Assembly (NCBI GenBank): GCA_021545665.1
Contig: JAJRTX010000212.1
Span: forward strand, 1 to 21,276
Length of the DNA: 21,276 nt
From: Zetaproteobacteria bacterium
GTDB lineage: Bacteria > Pseudomonadota > Zetaproteobacteria > Mariprofundales > Mariprofundaceae
Direction: 5' to 3'
A program made the position numbers and the translations under genes. Below the pieces are notes generated by a model. That model ran no database searches. It worked only from the letters and a program-made list of their open reading frames with translations, and was not told where the DNA came from. Shown one piece after another: positions 8,557 through 16,575 of this stretch (within the stretch, counting starts at the first letter, position 1; each line of letters starts with the position of its first letter).

Positions 8557-9033
8557 TTAACAGGGTTTATTTTTTTGAATTTTCTGGATGAGTGAGGAGG
8601 TGGAATGTCCATCAATAAATGGCATAACAACAACTTTTCCACCGTTTGCAGTGACTTCTTTAGCTCCGACGATATCACTCGCTTTGTAGTCGCCACCTTT
8701 AACCAGAATGTCTGGTATCAGGGCTGAGATCAATTTCAACGGTGTATCTTCCGAGAAAGGGACAACCAGACTTACAGACTTGAGTGCAGCCAGCATGATA
8801 ATACGATGAGCCAGTGGATTGATCGGGCGACTGGAGCCTTTAAGACGATGGACAGAGTTGTCGTCGTTCAGGCCGATGATGAGTGTATCACCCAGAGCTC
8901 TGGCTTTGGCCAGATAATCAATGTGTCCCGGATGCAACAGGTCGAAGCAGCCGTTGGTGAAAACAATACATTTATCCTCGGAGCGCCACTGCTGAACTTG
9001 CTGGAGAGCTTGATTTAGATATTGGTCATTCAT
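8557..9033 (-). CDS. hldC: D-glycero-beta-D-manno-heptose 1-phosphate adenylyltransferase
   Basis: This enzyme activates heptose-1-phosphate with ATP to ADP-D-glycero-D-manno-heptose, a precursor of the LPS inner core. The 158-residue protein is a stand-alone version of the C-terminal domain of HldE (also called RfaE2). It shows FTNGCFDLLHPGHIDYL with the nucleotidyltransferase HxGH motif, ILVKGGDYK, and the family tail GHSTSSLIQKIQ. The kinase half (RfaE1) is not in the window. It is the last gene of the leftward cluster that contains gmhA, which supplies the first step of the same pathway. Confidence 0.92.
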   Translation of the reverse strand: MNDQYLNQALQQVQQWRSEDKCIVFTNGCFDLLHPGHIDYLAKARALGDTLIIGLNDDNSVHRLKGSSRPINPLAHRIIMLAALKSVSLVVPFSEDTPLKLISALIPDILVKGGDYKASDIVGAKEVTANGGKVVVMPFIDGHSTSSLIQKIQKNKPC

Positions 9034-9069
9034 GAATAATCTGGGTCAGAGAATAAAAATGACTCACAT

Positions 9070-9633
9070 CTAGTTGGATTTCATCAGGTCAACCACTGCA
9101 GTTACGCCCCTTACGCCACTAACAAGCTTTTTTGCATGTTGCCGATGGATGAAATCATTTACGATGCCCTGCAGATAGACTTTGCCATCCACGGTTTCTA
9201 CATGGATGGAAAAACCGGAAACAATTTTATCATTCCATAAGCGTGTTTTTACCTGAGTAGTAATCCAGCTGTCTGTAAACAGCTCGCCGATTTCGGGTGA
9301 GCCAATTTTCAGTTTTGAAGAAACAGAATGAACACCTGCAATCTCTCCGGTAATATAAACTGCACGTTTGATATGCGATTGGCTGGGGAGATAACCGGTC
9401 AAGGTGACCACTCCATCAATAGACTGAACACTGATCCATCGGGATGGCATATCTTTTTCAGCAATGAGTCGCGCGTCGACTTTGGCAGCGATGGTAGCAT
9501 CATCAAATTGATTGCCCAGTGAACGTTCATCATTGATCGCAGCAGTTGAACCACCAACAATGGCAGTGGCAACGCAACCTGATAATGTCAGGATCAGTGT
9601 CAGGCTGAGTATAATAAAACGAAACATGGACAT
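9070..9633 (-). CDS. dolP: BON-domain outer-membrane lipoprotein, DolP-like
   Basis: This is a predicted lipoprotein with lipobox LSGC (Cys20) after a hydrophobic signal. Two BON domains follow at about 45-115 and 118-185, each with the signature turn (IDGVVTLTGYL and VDGKVYLQGIV). Length and two-BON layout match E. coli DolP (YraP), which supports outer-membrane integrity and binds anionic phospholipid. AGGAGA lies upstream of the start ATG. Its place beside gmhA, yraN, rsmI and lpoA matches the E. coli dolP locus and supports orthology. Confidence 0.87.
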   Translation of the reverse strand: MSMFRFIILSLTLILTLSGCVATAIVGGSTAAINDERSLGNQFDDATIAAKVDARLIAEKDMPSRWISVQSIDGVVTLTGYLPSQSHIKRAVYITGEIAGVHSVSSKLKIGSPEIGELFTDSWITTQVKTRLWNDKIVSGFSIHVETVDGKVYLQGIVNDFIHRQHAKKLVSGVRGVTAVVDLMKSN

Positions 9634-9655
9634 ATGTTCTCCTGTAAATATTTAA

Positions 9656-10609
9656 CTAGTTGATGTCATCGCCCAATGCTTCCAGTACGGAAGCAAAAAG
9701 CAAAGGTACAAGAATTTCATCGGATCCTGAAAGCCAGTAACCCTTCCCGTCAGGTTGTGACAAGCGGGTGATGACGTTGGAAATGGCGCTGGCGCTGGCA
9801 GTAGGATCAATAACAGCAGAAGTGAGCCCTTCTATTCTCTTCCCGAGGTTTCGTGCTGCATCTACTGCTTGTAGCAGCACACGGGGCATGATGACGCTGG
9901 ATGCAATATTGATCACCACGCCATGGCTGGATTGGGCCATTATGCCTGCCAGCAGACGGAAATCGATCATCGCGGCTGCACCCAGTGATTCACCATGTGT
10001 GGCAGGGTGCAGGGCAAAGGCATCGGCACCGATGGCAGGGTGTACGGAGAGGGGTATGCCATATCTGCAAGCCGTGGCAATTACCGAATGGTCGAGATGC
10101 TCAAACTCGGAATTCTGAAGTCTTTTGCCAACACTTTTGCCGATATTCCAGTTTTCAAGAACACCGAAATTAATAGCATCATTAATCAAACAGCCTGTCT
10201 CTTCGGTAATGCAGTAGTTGCCATTATTCAACTCAGACTCATGGGCTGTCACCGTTGTTCCGGATAGTGCGATCTCGACATCCTGTTCCATGGCAGCTCC
10301 GGTAATCGCCAGACCTGAAATAATACGCTGTTCAATAAGGCGGCAGATCAATGGCCCCAGACCGGAGTCGAAAACATGACCGCCGCAGGAAAGAATGATT
10401 GCATGTTGGTGGCGGTGAGCCGTAACGATGGCATCACGCAGACGAAACAGGTCACCAGCACAACCCAGATTGGGCAGGCTGCACATAAAGTCTTCAAAGC
10501 TGTTGCCTGCTTTATAAGGGGCACCAAAGTCCTTGCCATCGCTGTCGACCAGGCGTTTGGCAAGAGGAACTGTTTTAATGGATGAAAACGAAAGTGGTTT
10601 GATTGTCAT
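9656..10609 (-). CDS. Conserved-looking protein of unknown function, coupled to gmhA
   Basis: I do not recognise a characterised family with certainty. The 317-residue protein is soluble, with no signal peptide or membrane segment. It looks like a Rossmann-type enzyme: a glycine-rich strand-turn IILSCGGHVFDSGLGP (about 71-86), GLAITGAAMEQDVEIAL (99-115) and the His/Asp/Glu-rich stretch VHPAIGADAFALHPATHGES (189-208). These polar clusters could be an active or metal site. The layout faintly recalls a deoxyhypusine-synthase-like fold, but the catalytic-lysine motif of that enzyme is not evident. Its start overlaps the gmhA stop as ATGA, and dolP follows 22 bp later, so it is made with the heptose isomerase and may act on a sugar phosphate. 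That role is a guess from position. Confidence 0.75.
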   Translation of the reverse strand: MTIKPLSFSSIKTVPLAKRLVDSDGKDFGAPYKAGNSFEDFMCSLPNLGCAGDLFRLRDAIVTAHRHQHAIILSCGGHVFDSGLGPLICRLIEQRIISGLAITGAAMEQDVEIALSGTTVTAHESELNNGNYCITEETGCLINDAINFGVLENWNIGKSVGKRLQNSEFEHLDHSVIATACRYGIPLSVHPAIGADAFALHPATHGESLGAAAMIDFRLLAGIMAQSSHGVVINIASSVIMPRVLLQAVDAARNLGKRIEGLTSAVIDPTASASAISNVITRLSQPDGKGYWLSGSDEILVPLLFASVLEALGDDIN

Positions 10610-11190
10610 GATTTTCCTCCAAACATATTCAAATCAATAAGTGAGCAAATCAAATGCAGGCAGGTGATATGCATTTCCTGAATTCGCGGCGTGGAGAGAT
10701 GCGGAATGTTTATATGTACGCGAACATTACTATGTTGTCCCAATACGCCGCCATCACAACCGGTCAGTGCGATTGTTTCCATGCCCACACTGGCTGCTGC
10801 AGCTGCAGCAGCTGTTACGTTATTCGATGTTCCACTGGTTGAAATGGCCAGTAGCAGATCACCGGGGCGACCCAGTGCCTCAACCTGGCGTGAGAAGACC
10901 TGATCAAAGGAAAAATCATTGGCAATACTTGTGATCACTGAAGCATCGTGGGTGAGCGCAACAGCGGCCAGACCGGGTCTGTCTATTTCAAAGCGGTTGA
11001 CCAGTTCACCAGCAAAATGCTGGGCATCGGCCGCAGAGCCGCCATTGCCACAAATAAGAATCTTCCCTCCCGATTGCAGACTTCGGGTCATGACATCAGC
11101 GGCGGTCTGTAAAGGCTCAGAAAGACTCTCTCTGCAGAGCTGGCGAAGTTCGATGCCATCCTGCATGGCCTGATCGATCAATGGGTGCAT
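10606..11190 (-). CDS. gmhA: Phosphoheptose isomerase GmhA (DiaA-related)
   Basis: GmhA converts sedoheptulose-7-phosphate to D-glycero-D-manno-heptose-7-phosphate, the first step of ADP-heptose synthesis. The 194-residue SIS-domain protein has CGNGGSAADAQHFAGEL (47-63), ISTSGTSNN (116-124) and RIQEMH (169-174). The residues that correspond to the metal/active-site set of E. coli GmhA are present: His58, Glu62, Gln171 and His179. The replication-initiation paralogue DiaA, which occupies this locus in E. coli, lacks the equivalent of Glu62, so a real isomerase is preferred. The gene follows yraN by 28 bp and overlaps the next gene by 4 bp. The ribosome-binding site is weak. Confidence 0.88.
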   Translation of the reverse strand: MHPLIDQAMQDGIELRQLCRESLSEPLQTAADVMTRSLQSGGKILICGNGGSAADAQHFAGELVNRFEIDRPGLAAVALTHDASVITSIANDFSFDQVFSRQVEALGRPGDLLLAISTSGTSNNVTAAAAAAASVGMETIALTGCDGGVLGQHSNVRVHINIPHLSTPRIQEMHITCLHLICSLIDLNMFGGKS

Positions 11191-11218
11191 GCGGTTTTAT
11201 TTATGTTGGTGTTAGTAC

Positions 11219-11581
11219 TCACCTGATAATATCCTCCATGTGCTCAATTCCGGGTGGTGCCCAGTCGGGTAAGCCCATTCTAGGGGTGATGATGATTAAA
11301 TCAAAGCGACATTGTAATTTTGCACACTCCGGGTGCTGTGCCAACCAAATCAGGGCTGCCGATTGTAGCCGTGAGCATTTATCCGGATGCACAGCCAGCA
11401 GTGCTGACTCCAGAGTTTTGTGTGTTTTGACTTCCACAAAAACCAGTAAATCATTTTGTCGGGCTATGATATCAAGTTCACCCCGTCCAAGCCGCAGATT
11501 TCGACCCAGAATAGTAAATCCTTTGCGTTGTAAATAACGCGCAGCGCGTTCTTCGCCCGCTTTCCCCTTTTGTGTACTCAA
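11219..11581 (-). CDS. yraN: YraN / UPF0102 family nuclease-fold protein
   Basis: This is a 120-residue member of the UPF0102 family, which has an endonuclease-like fold and no firmly established role. The hallmark sequences are present: KGKAGEERAARYLQRKGF near the N-terminus, then RGELDIIA and LVFVEVKTHK, which give the acidic/Lys pattern of PD-(D/E)XK nucleases. The start overlaps the rsmI stop by 4 bp (ATGA). Pairing with rsmI is common in Pseudomonadota. Confidence 0.9.
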   Translation of the reverse strand: MSTQKGKAGEERAARYLQRKGFTILGRNLRLGRGELDIIARQNDLLVFVEVKTHKTLESALLAVHPDKCSRLQSAALIWLAQHPECAKLQCRFDLIIITPRMGLPDWAPPGIEHMEDIIR

Positions 11582-12429
11582 TCAATTATAAGCGCATAAA
11601 CGCGGGATTTGGATACATCCAGTGTTTTGGCTACAGCTTTGGCCCTGGCTGACGGAGGTAGTGACCGCATGGGTTCACTGGCCAGGAAATTGAGTATGTC
11701 CTTATCCGTCAGAGCCATTGTCTCTTCACTGGCCGGGCCTATCATCAATACTATTTCCCCGCGTGGAGTATGTTGCTCGAAATGTTTTATCACATCTGTC
11801 AGAGAGCCTGAAATAAACTCCTCATACAGTTTGGTGAGTTCACGGGCGACTGATATTTCTCTTTCCTTATCAAACAGTGCTTCGAAATCATGCAGGGATG
11901 CCAGCAAACGTCGTGGTGATTCGAGCAGCACTGTGGTCTCATCACTCCTGGCAATATGTTTTAATTCAGTGTTTCGAGCCTTACCACTGCGTGGCAAGAA
12001 ACCAGCAAAACGGAAATGGTCGGTGGGTAAACCTGCAGCACAGAGTGCAGCGAGTACGCTACTGGCACCGGGAATGGGTGTGATGCGGATGCCTGCCTGA
12101 CGCAGTCGTAGTACTAGTCGGTAACCGGGGTCGGAAATCAGAGGTGTTCCGGCATCAGAGATCAGGGCGATGTTTTCGCCATGCAGCAAGCGATTCAGAA
12201 GGGCTTCGGATTTGGCTGCTTCATTGTGTTCATGTAAGGCAATCATCGGTGTATCAATGCCATAGTGTTGTAATAATTTCCGGCTGAAACGCGTATCTTC
12301 AGCAGCAATAGCATGAACAGCTTTCAGAGTTTCAATGGCACGAAATGTGATATCTGAAAGATTTCCGATCGGGGTGGCCACGATGAACAGTTGGCCGTTT
12401 GTGGTTTGATGTTTAGTCTGCGATTCCAT
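11578..12429 (-). CDS. rsmI: 16S rRNA (cytidine1402-2'-O)-methyltransferase RsmI
   Basis: RsmI 2'-O-methylates C1402 in the 16S rRNA decoding centre using S-adenosylmethionine. The 283-residue protein carries the SPOUT-like tetrapyrrole-methylase fold motifs in order: VATPIGNLSDIT (17-28), AAEDTR (42-47), LISDAGTPLISDPG (89-102) and PIPGASS (118-124). It ends with the small C-terminal domain. It is divergent from lpoA, with about 37 bp between the preferred starts, so the promoters must overlap each other or the coding regions. It heads the leftward cluster yraN-gmhA-unknown-dolP-hldC. Confidence 0.95.
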   Translation of the reverse strand: MESQTKHQTTNGQLFIVATPIGNLSDITFRAIETLKAVHAIAAEDTRFSRKLLQHYGIDTPMIALHEHNEAAKSEALLNRLLHGENIALISDAGTPLISDPGYRLVLRLRQAGIRITPIPGASSVLAALCAAGLPTDHFRFAGFLPRSGKARNTELKHIARSDETTVLLESPRRLLASLHDFEALFDKEREISVARELTKLYEEFISGSLTDVIKHFEQHTPRGEIVLMIGPASEETMALTDKDILNFLASEPMRSLPPSARAKAVAKTLDVSKSRVYALIID

Positions 12430-12466
12430 GTTGTGGACACGTTATCTTTGTTGCAAGCCTGCTGCA

Positions 12467-14404
12467 ATGCCGACGAAGGCTTGCCGGTTTCAGATCGTTG
12501 GGCTGCTGTTTGTATTCGTATTATTATTACTTGCGGGTTGCCAGCCCAAGAAGCCGGTGACAGAAGAGCCAAAACAGGATATTCAGGTTGACCAGGGTCT
12601 GGAGGATTTGCCCCCTGCACCAGAAATGAGTGCCGGGATTCAAACTCTGATGACACAAGCACGAGCTGCTACTGATATTGATACGATTATGGCTGAGTTT
12701 GATCGTTTGATTTTAAATAGTCCACCTCTGCTTCGTGATGAGGCAAGTTTTCGTAAGGTTCAGGTGATGCTGGAGAAGCAACATCCGGATGCTTTCCAGA
12801 TGGCAGATGCGCTTATTGCCGGATATCCGGATCATGCATTGATTCCTGATACTCATTTCTGGTTGGCCAAATGGTGGTTACTTCAGGATGAAGCAGGGCG
12901 AGCACTAACAGAAATGCGGAATGCTTTGCTTAGCGAGAAGCTTAACCGTGAATTGGCCGAAGAAATATTGACACTTGGTCCTGCAGTGGCACAACAGAGT
13001 CCTGAGCGGGAAGCAGTACAGTGGTTACTGGCAGCGGCTCAGGTGGATGCTGGCAGTCGGGATAGCTGGCTGCGCATTGCTGCCCGTAAGGCTTCATTGG
13101 AAACAATAGAACAATTGCATGCTGATGGGATTCTGGAGCCTGTATTGATGCCGAAATTTGATTTGCATGCCGGGCGTTTACATCTGATGAGAGGTGATAT
13201 TGCAGGAGTCGGGCGGATTGCTCAATTGCTGCTGGCTGCGTTGCCGGACAGCCCCGAGATTGAGCAACTGCAAGCTTGGGCATCGGGAGAAATTGAGGCG
13301 GCCAGCATTGGTGTTTTACTGCCACTCACCGGCCCTTATGCCCGTTATGGCAATGATGCTTTGCATGGCATCCGTATGGCTTTGGCAAGCCTGAATCTTA
13401 ATCATTCTATTACATTGCGTGTTGAGGATACAGCTTCAGAAGCTGCAACTGCCATTGCCGCTTATAAACGGCTGGCTGATGAATCTGTGAATATAATTAT
13501 TGGACCACTGCTGGCGGCTACAACAGAAGCTTTGTTACCCTATCTGGAATCCGGGCTTCCTGTTATCAGTCTGACCGGGCGTACTGATTTGGCCAGTCAA
13601 TCAAAGGCGCTGTTTATTCATACACTGTCGCCATTGGCACAGGTACATGTCATGGCCAACTATGCCTGGCAACAGGGTGCCAGACGGATGATTGTGATTG
13701 CAGAGGATGACGGTAGCAGTATGGCGGGAGAAACTGAAATATTTATCGCTGCTTTTGAATCTATGGGTGGAGAAATTCTGCAAACTCTCAGCCTTGATCC
13801 GCAAACGCTGGATCATCGCATCGAGCTTAGACAATTGCGTTATGACACTGATAATGAGGAGTTGCTGGTTGAGCTTAATGAAGATCTTGCTTTATTGATG
13901 CCGGAAATGGACATGGAAATTCGCATGCCAGTTAATTTTGATGCTGCTTACCTTGCATTGAATGGCAAGCAGGTGTCACTGCTGGCCGGTCAACTGGCTT
14001 ATGCAGATATTTCCGGCATGCCTATTTATGGCAGTAGTCGATGGCAGGATGGGCATCTGCTGGATGATCGAGGACGTTACTTGTCCACTGTCCGGTTTGC
14101 CGCATTGGAAAGTGCTGATAATATGGATGATCCGGCCAGCAGTCAGCTCAATTTTATGTATCGGGAGACATGGGGCAGAGGCAAGCCTTCGGAGCTGGTT
14201 ATGCTGGCTTATGATACAATGCAGATTGCCACAGTGATAACCAGTCATCTGGGGTTGGAAAAGAGTGATATCATATTGCAGTTACAGGATCAGGAGGGTT
14301 TTCCTGCCATGACCGGCCATGTCCGCTTTGATACTTCAGGTGTGGGACAGAAACAGCTGAATATTTTCAGTATCAAAAACGGTAAGATCATCCCGGCTGG
14401 TTGA
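12467..14404 (+). CDS. lpoA: Penicillin-binding protein activator LpoA (LppC family)
   Basis: LpoA is an outer-membrane lipoprotein that reaches through the periplasm to activate the murein synthase PBP1A. From the ATG at 12467 the protein has 645 residues: a lipoprotein signal ending in LLAGC (Cys25), a helical TPR-like N-terminal half, and a periplasmic-binding-protein fold from about residue 279 (SIGVLLPLTGPYARYG) to the end. An in-frame ATG at 12428 adds 13 residues before the signal and overlaps rsmI; neither start has a clear ribosome-binding site. Length and domain order match the family. The neighbourhood (rsmI, yraN, dolP) is that of E. coli lpoA. Confidence 0.88.
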   Translation: MPTKACRFQIVGLLFVFVLLLLAGCQPKKPVTEEPKQDIQVDQGLEDLPPAPEMSAGIQTLMTQARAATDIDTIMAEFDRLILNSPPLLRDEASFRKVQVMLEKQHPDAFQMADALIAGYPDHALIPDTHFWLAKWWLLQDEAGRALTEMRNALLSEKLNRELAEEILTLGPAVAQQSPEREAVQWLLAAAQVDAGSRDSWLRIAARKASLETIEQLHADGILEPVLMPKFDLHAGRLHLMRGDIAGVGRIAQLLLAALPDSPEIEQLQAWASGEIEAASIGVLLPLTGPYARYGNDALHGIRMALASLNLNHSITLRVEDTASEAATAIAAYKRLADESVNIIIGPLLAATTEALLPYLESGLPVISLTGRTDLASQSKALFIHTLSPLAQVHVMANYAWQQGARRMIVIAEDDGSSMAGETEIFIAAFESMGGEILQTLSLDPQTLDHRIELRQLRYDTDNEELLVELNEDLALLMPEMDMEIRMPVNFDAAYLALNGKQVSLLAGQLAYADISGMPIYGSSRWQDGHLLDDRGRYLSTVRFAALESADNMDDPASSQLNFMYRETWGRGKPSELVMLAYDTMQIATVITSHLGLEKSDIILQLQDQEGFPAMTGHVRFDTSGVGQKQLNIFSIKNGKIIPAG

Positions 14405-14527
14405 GGATCACAGATATTGTTAAAATCTTTAATGCGGAAACCGTTCTTGTTGAATGCAGTACTGCGAAGCATGATTTGTTCAGCGACTCTTAAGTGACTA
14501 TTCTGTTACCACTGTAACGATTTGTAT

Positions 14528-14556
14528 GAGGGGTGTGCGGAATGCACATTCCCCTC
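14528..14556. terminator. Hairpin downstream of lpoA
   Basis: The inverted repeat is GAGGGGTGTGC - GGAAT - GCACA-TT-CCCCTC, 11 paired bases with a two-base bulge. It lies about 125 bases after the lpoA stop. No T-run follows on the plus strand, so factor-independent termination is doubtful. It may instead be a processing or stabilising stem. Confidence 0.35.
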
Positions 14557-14751
14557 TATGCTTTGGTATATGCCCGTCGCACATGATATGAATCGCAAGC
14601 CCCTGAGTGTGAATAGACATTATTCGCCTACGATCCGATAATCTTCATGAATCGCTCTGTATGGGGCCACATGCGGGATGGCGTGCCGTCTGGTGGTTAC
14701 AATCTTCCAGCTACCCGATTCGGTAAGCCTTCAGGTTGAACCGGGTCTCGC

Positions 14752-14775
14752 CTGTTTTTATGCGAATAAAAACAG
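14752..14775. promoter_or_regulatory. Perfect AT-rich inverted repeat upstream of pstS
   Basis: CTGTTTTTAT and ATAAAAACAG are exact inverted copies separated by GCGA. The site lies about 100 bp upstream of the pstS ATG. It may be a regulator-binding site or a two-way terminator of a preceding RNA; the AT-only arms make a weak RNA stem. Confidence 0.4.
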
Positions 14776-14878
14776 TTATGTGACAACGCACTACCTTGCT
14801 TTCAATGTAAGTAAATCGGTATGACACAGACTATCACTGCTACCATAGGCTTGATGGAAATATTGCCCGGAGGAATTT

Positions 14879-15709
14879 ATGCAACGTTTATCATATATCA
14901 TTCTGGCGGTAGTATTTTTGAGTACTCAGGTTCAAGTCGCATCAGCCATTACCTTGCACGTTGCGGGTTCCACAACCGTACTGCCCGTAGTATCTACAGC
15001 GGCTACCGCTTATCACCAACAACACCCGAACGTAACCATTACTGTATCTGGTGGTGGTTCCGGTGTCGGTATCGCATCTATGATTCAGCATACAGCGGAT
15101 ATTGGCATGGCATCACGCGAAATTGATGCAGAAGAAGCTGCCAGACTGCATGGTAATGTTGATGTATTGACCATCGCCAAAGATGCCGTTGCTGTGGTGG
15201 TTTCAAAAGCCGTCTATGTTGGAGGGGTGCATCAATTGTCATTGCACCAGATTTCTGACATCTACCGAGGAAAGATCAAAAACTGGAACATGCTCGGTGG
15301 GCCGGATGCCCAGATTCTAGTTATCGACAAGGAAGCCAGCCGTGGTACGCGTCATGTTTTTGCTGAAGTGGTGTTGGGTGATGCGCATGCACGGGCACCG
15401 GGAGCCTCGGTAATTTCCGGTTCCAACAACGAAGAGCAGGCGCTGGTTGCAAATAGCAATCAGGCTATCGGCATGTTATCCAATGCGTGGCTGAATGATG
15501 CCGTACGCGGTATCGCAGTTGGCGAGAGTAACAAGGCTGTGTTGCCCGATATTCAACATGTGCGCGATGGCAGTTACCCGATTAGCCGCAACCTGCATGT
15601 CCTGCTACCTAAAAAGACCTCATTTGAAGCACGTGATTTCGTTAACTTCCTGCTTTCATCAGAAGGGCAGGCTATCGTCAGAAAAACAGGGTACCTGCCG
15701 GTACGCTAA
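14879..15709 (+). CDS. pstS: Phosphate ABC transporter substrate-binding protein PstS
   Basis: PstS is the periplasmic phosphate-binding protein that feeds the PstCAB importer. It has 276 residues, with a signal peptide of about 23 (cleavage after VASA). Phosphate-loop motifs of the PstS family follow: AGSTTVLPV, SGGGSGVGIASM and ADIGMASREI. The SRGTRHVFAEVVLG stretch is a further family mark. It belongs to the shorter PstS-2-like group rather than the longer E. coli type. GGAGGA lies 5 bases before the ATG. It is the first gene of the pst operon, with pstC 17 bp downstream. Confidence 0.93.
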   Translation: MQRLSYIILAVVFLSTQVQVASAITLHVAGSTTVLPVVSTAATAYHQQHPNVTITVSGGGSGVGIASMIQHTADIGMASREIDAEEAARLHGNVDVLTIAKDAVAVVVSKAVYVGGVHQLSLHQISDIYRGKIKNWNMLGGPDAQILVIDKEASRGTRHVFAEVVLGDAHARAPGASVISGSNNEEQALVANSNQAIGMLSNAWLNDAVRGIAVGESNKAVLPDIQHVRDGSYPISRNLHVLLPKKTSFEARDFVNFLLSSEGQAIVRKTGYLPVR

Positions 15710-15726
15710 CCGAACTGTAACCGCTT

Positions 15727-16575
15727 ATGCTTAACCTATGGATGCGAAGCTCTGCACTGATCAGCCTGACCGTGGTCATATTGATGCTGGGCTTTCTACT
15801 GCAACAGTCATGGCCATATTGGCAACGCTATGGTTTAAGCCCGATAATTTCCGGGGAATGGTATCCCTATGAACACCTGTTTGGTCTGGCTGCTGTCATC
15901 ATTGGCAGCTTTTGGGCTGCACTAATTGCACTTATTATCGCTATCCCTACAGGGTTGGCAGCCGCTGTGATGAGCACTGAAATATTATCCGACTCATGGC
16001 GCTTTCTGATACGCACCGGCATGGAATTACTGGCAGCTATTCCATCAGTGGTTTATGGGTTATTGGGTTTGTGGATATTGCTACCCTTCTTGCAATCGAA
16101 TTTGCAGCTTCTTACCGGGCACAATCTGCTGGCAGCCGGTTTGTTGCTATCGGTGATGGTGCTGCCGACCATTATGGTTTTGACGCAGGATGCGTTGTCT
16201 GAAGTGAGTTCCAGTCAGCGTGATACCGCAGCCAGTCTTGGCATGGGATGGAGCACGCGTTTATGGCGTGTACTGCTGCCGCAGGCCTGGCCGGGCATCC
16301 GTTCCGGTATTTTGCTGGCGCTGGGTCGGGCACTGGGAGAGACCATGGCAGTGATGCTGGTGGTTGGCTCTATGGATCGTGTTCCCGACCCATGGTACAA
16401 TCTTCTTGTACCGGCTCAGACTCTGACCTCGCGCATTGGCAGGGAAATCGGCGAATCGGCTTTTGGCTCAATGCATTTTTCTGCACTCATGGCCTGTGGT
16501 ATGCTGCTGGCCCTTGTCACCATTAGCATCAGCTTGCTCGCCCATATACGTTCAGACAAGGTGCGGCAAACATGA
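15727..16575 (+). CDS. pstC: Phosphate ABC transporter permease PstC
   Basis: This is one of the two inner-membrane permease subunits of the phosphate importer, 282 residues with about six hydrophobic helices. The cytoplasmic EAA loop that contacts the ATPase is visible as AASLGMGWSTRLWRVLLPQA, followed by GRALGETMAVMLVVG. The ELLAAIPSVVYGLLGLWIL stretch is typical of PstC. The ribosome-binding site is poor, so it may rely on translation of pstS just upstream. Its stop overlaps the pstA start by 4 bp. Confidence 0.93.
   Translation: MLNLWMRSSALISLTVVILMLGFLLQQSWPYWQRYGLSPIISGEWYPYEHLFGLAAVIIGSFWAALIALIIAIPTGLAAAVMSTEILSDSWRFLIRTGMELLAAIPSVVYGLLGLWILLPFLQSNLQLLTGHNLLAAGLLLSVMVLPTIMVLTQDALSEVSSSQRDTAASLGMGWSTRLWRVLLPQAWPGIRSGILLALGRALGETMAVMLVVGSMDRVPDPWYNLLVPAQTLTSRIGREIGESAFGSMHFSALMACGMLLALVTISISLLAHIRSDKVRQT

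Larger units (their letters stand above)
14405..14878 (+). other. 474 bp structured gap, probable pst leader or small RNA
   Basis: There is no credible gene. The stretch contains, in order: a 10 bp palindrome GCAGTACTGC (14456-14465); the dyad GTTAC-cact-GTAAC (14505-14518); a strong hairpin with arms GAGGGGTGTGC and GCACA-tt-CCCCTC (14528-14556); a predicted stem-loop GGCCAC/GTGGTT enclosing GGATGG/CCGTCT (14665-14698); a short hairpin TACC/GGTA (14712-14725); and a perfect AT-rich inverted repeat CTGTTTTTAT/ATAAAAACAG (14752-14775). The stretch from about 14580 to 14760 looks like an RNA rather than a bare promoter, but I could not assign it to a known class. Confidence 0.4.

Noticed and set aside
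8271..8696. Minus-strand frame of 141 codons between alr and hldC
   Set aside because: Its first third lies inside hldC in another frame, it has no ribosome-binding site or recognisable domain, and its composition looks random.
14503..14518. Possible Pho box (CTGTTAC and CTGTAAC) upstream of pst
   Set aside because: The two half-sites are 9 bp apart rather than the 11 bp repeat of PhoB sites, and they lie about 360 bp from pstS.
14661..14726. 21-codon plus-strand frame in the pst leader
   Set aside because: No ribosome-binding site, and it overlaps the predicted RNA stems; nothing supports translation.
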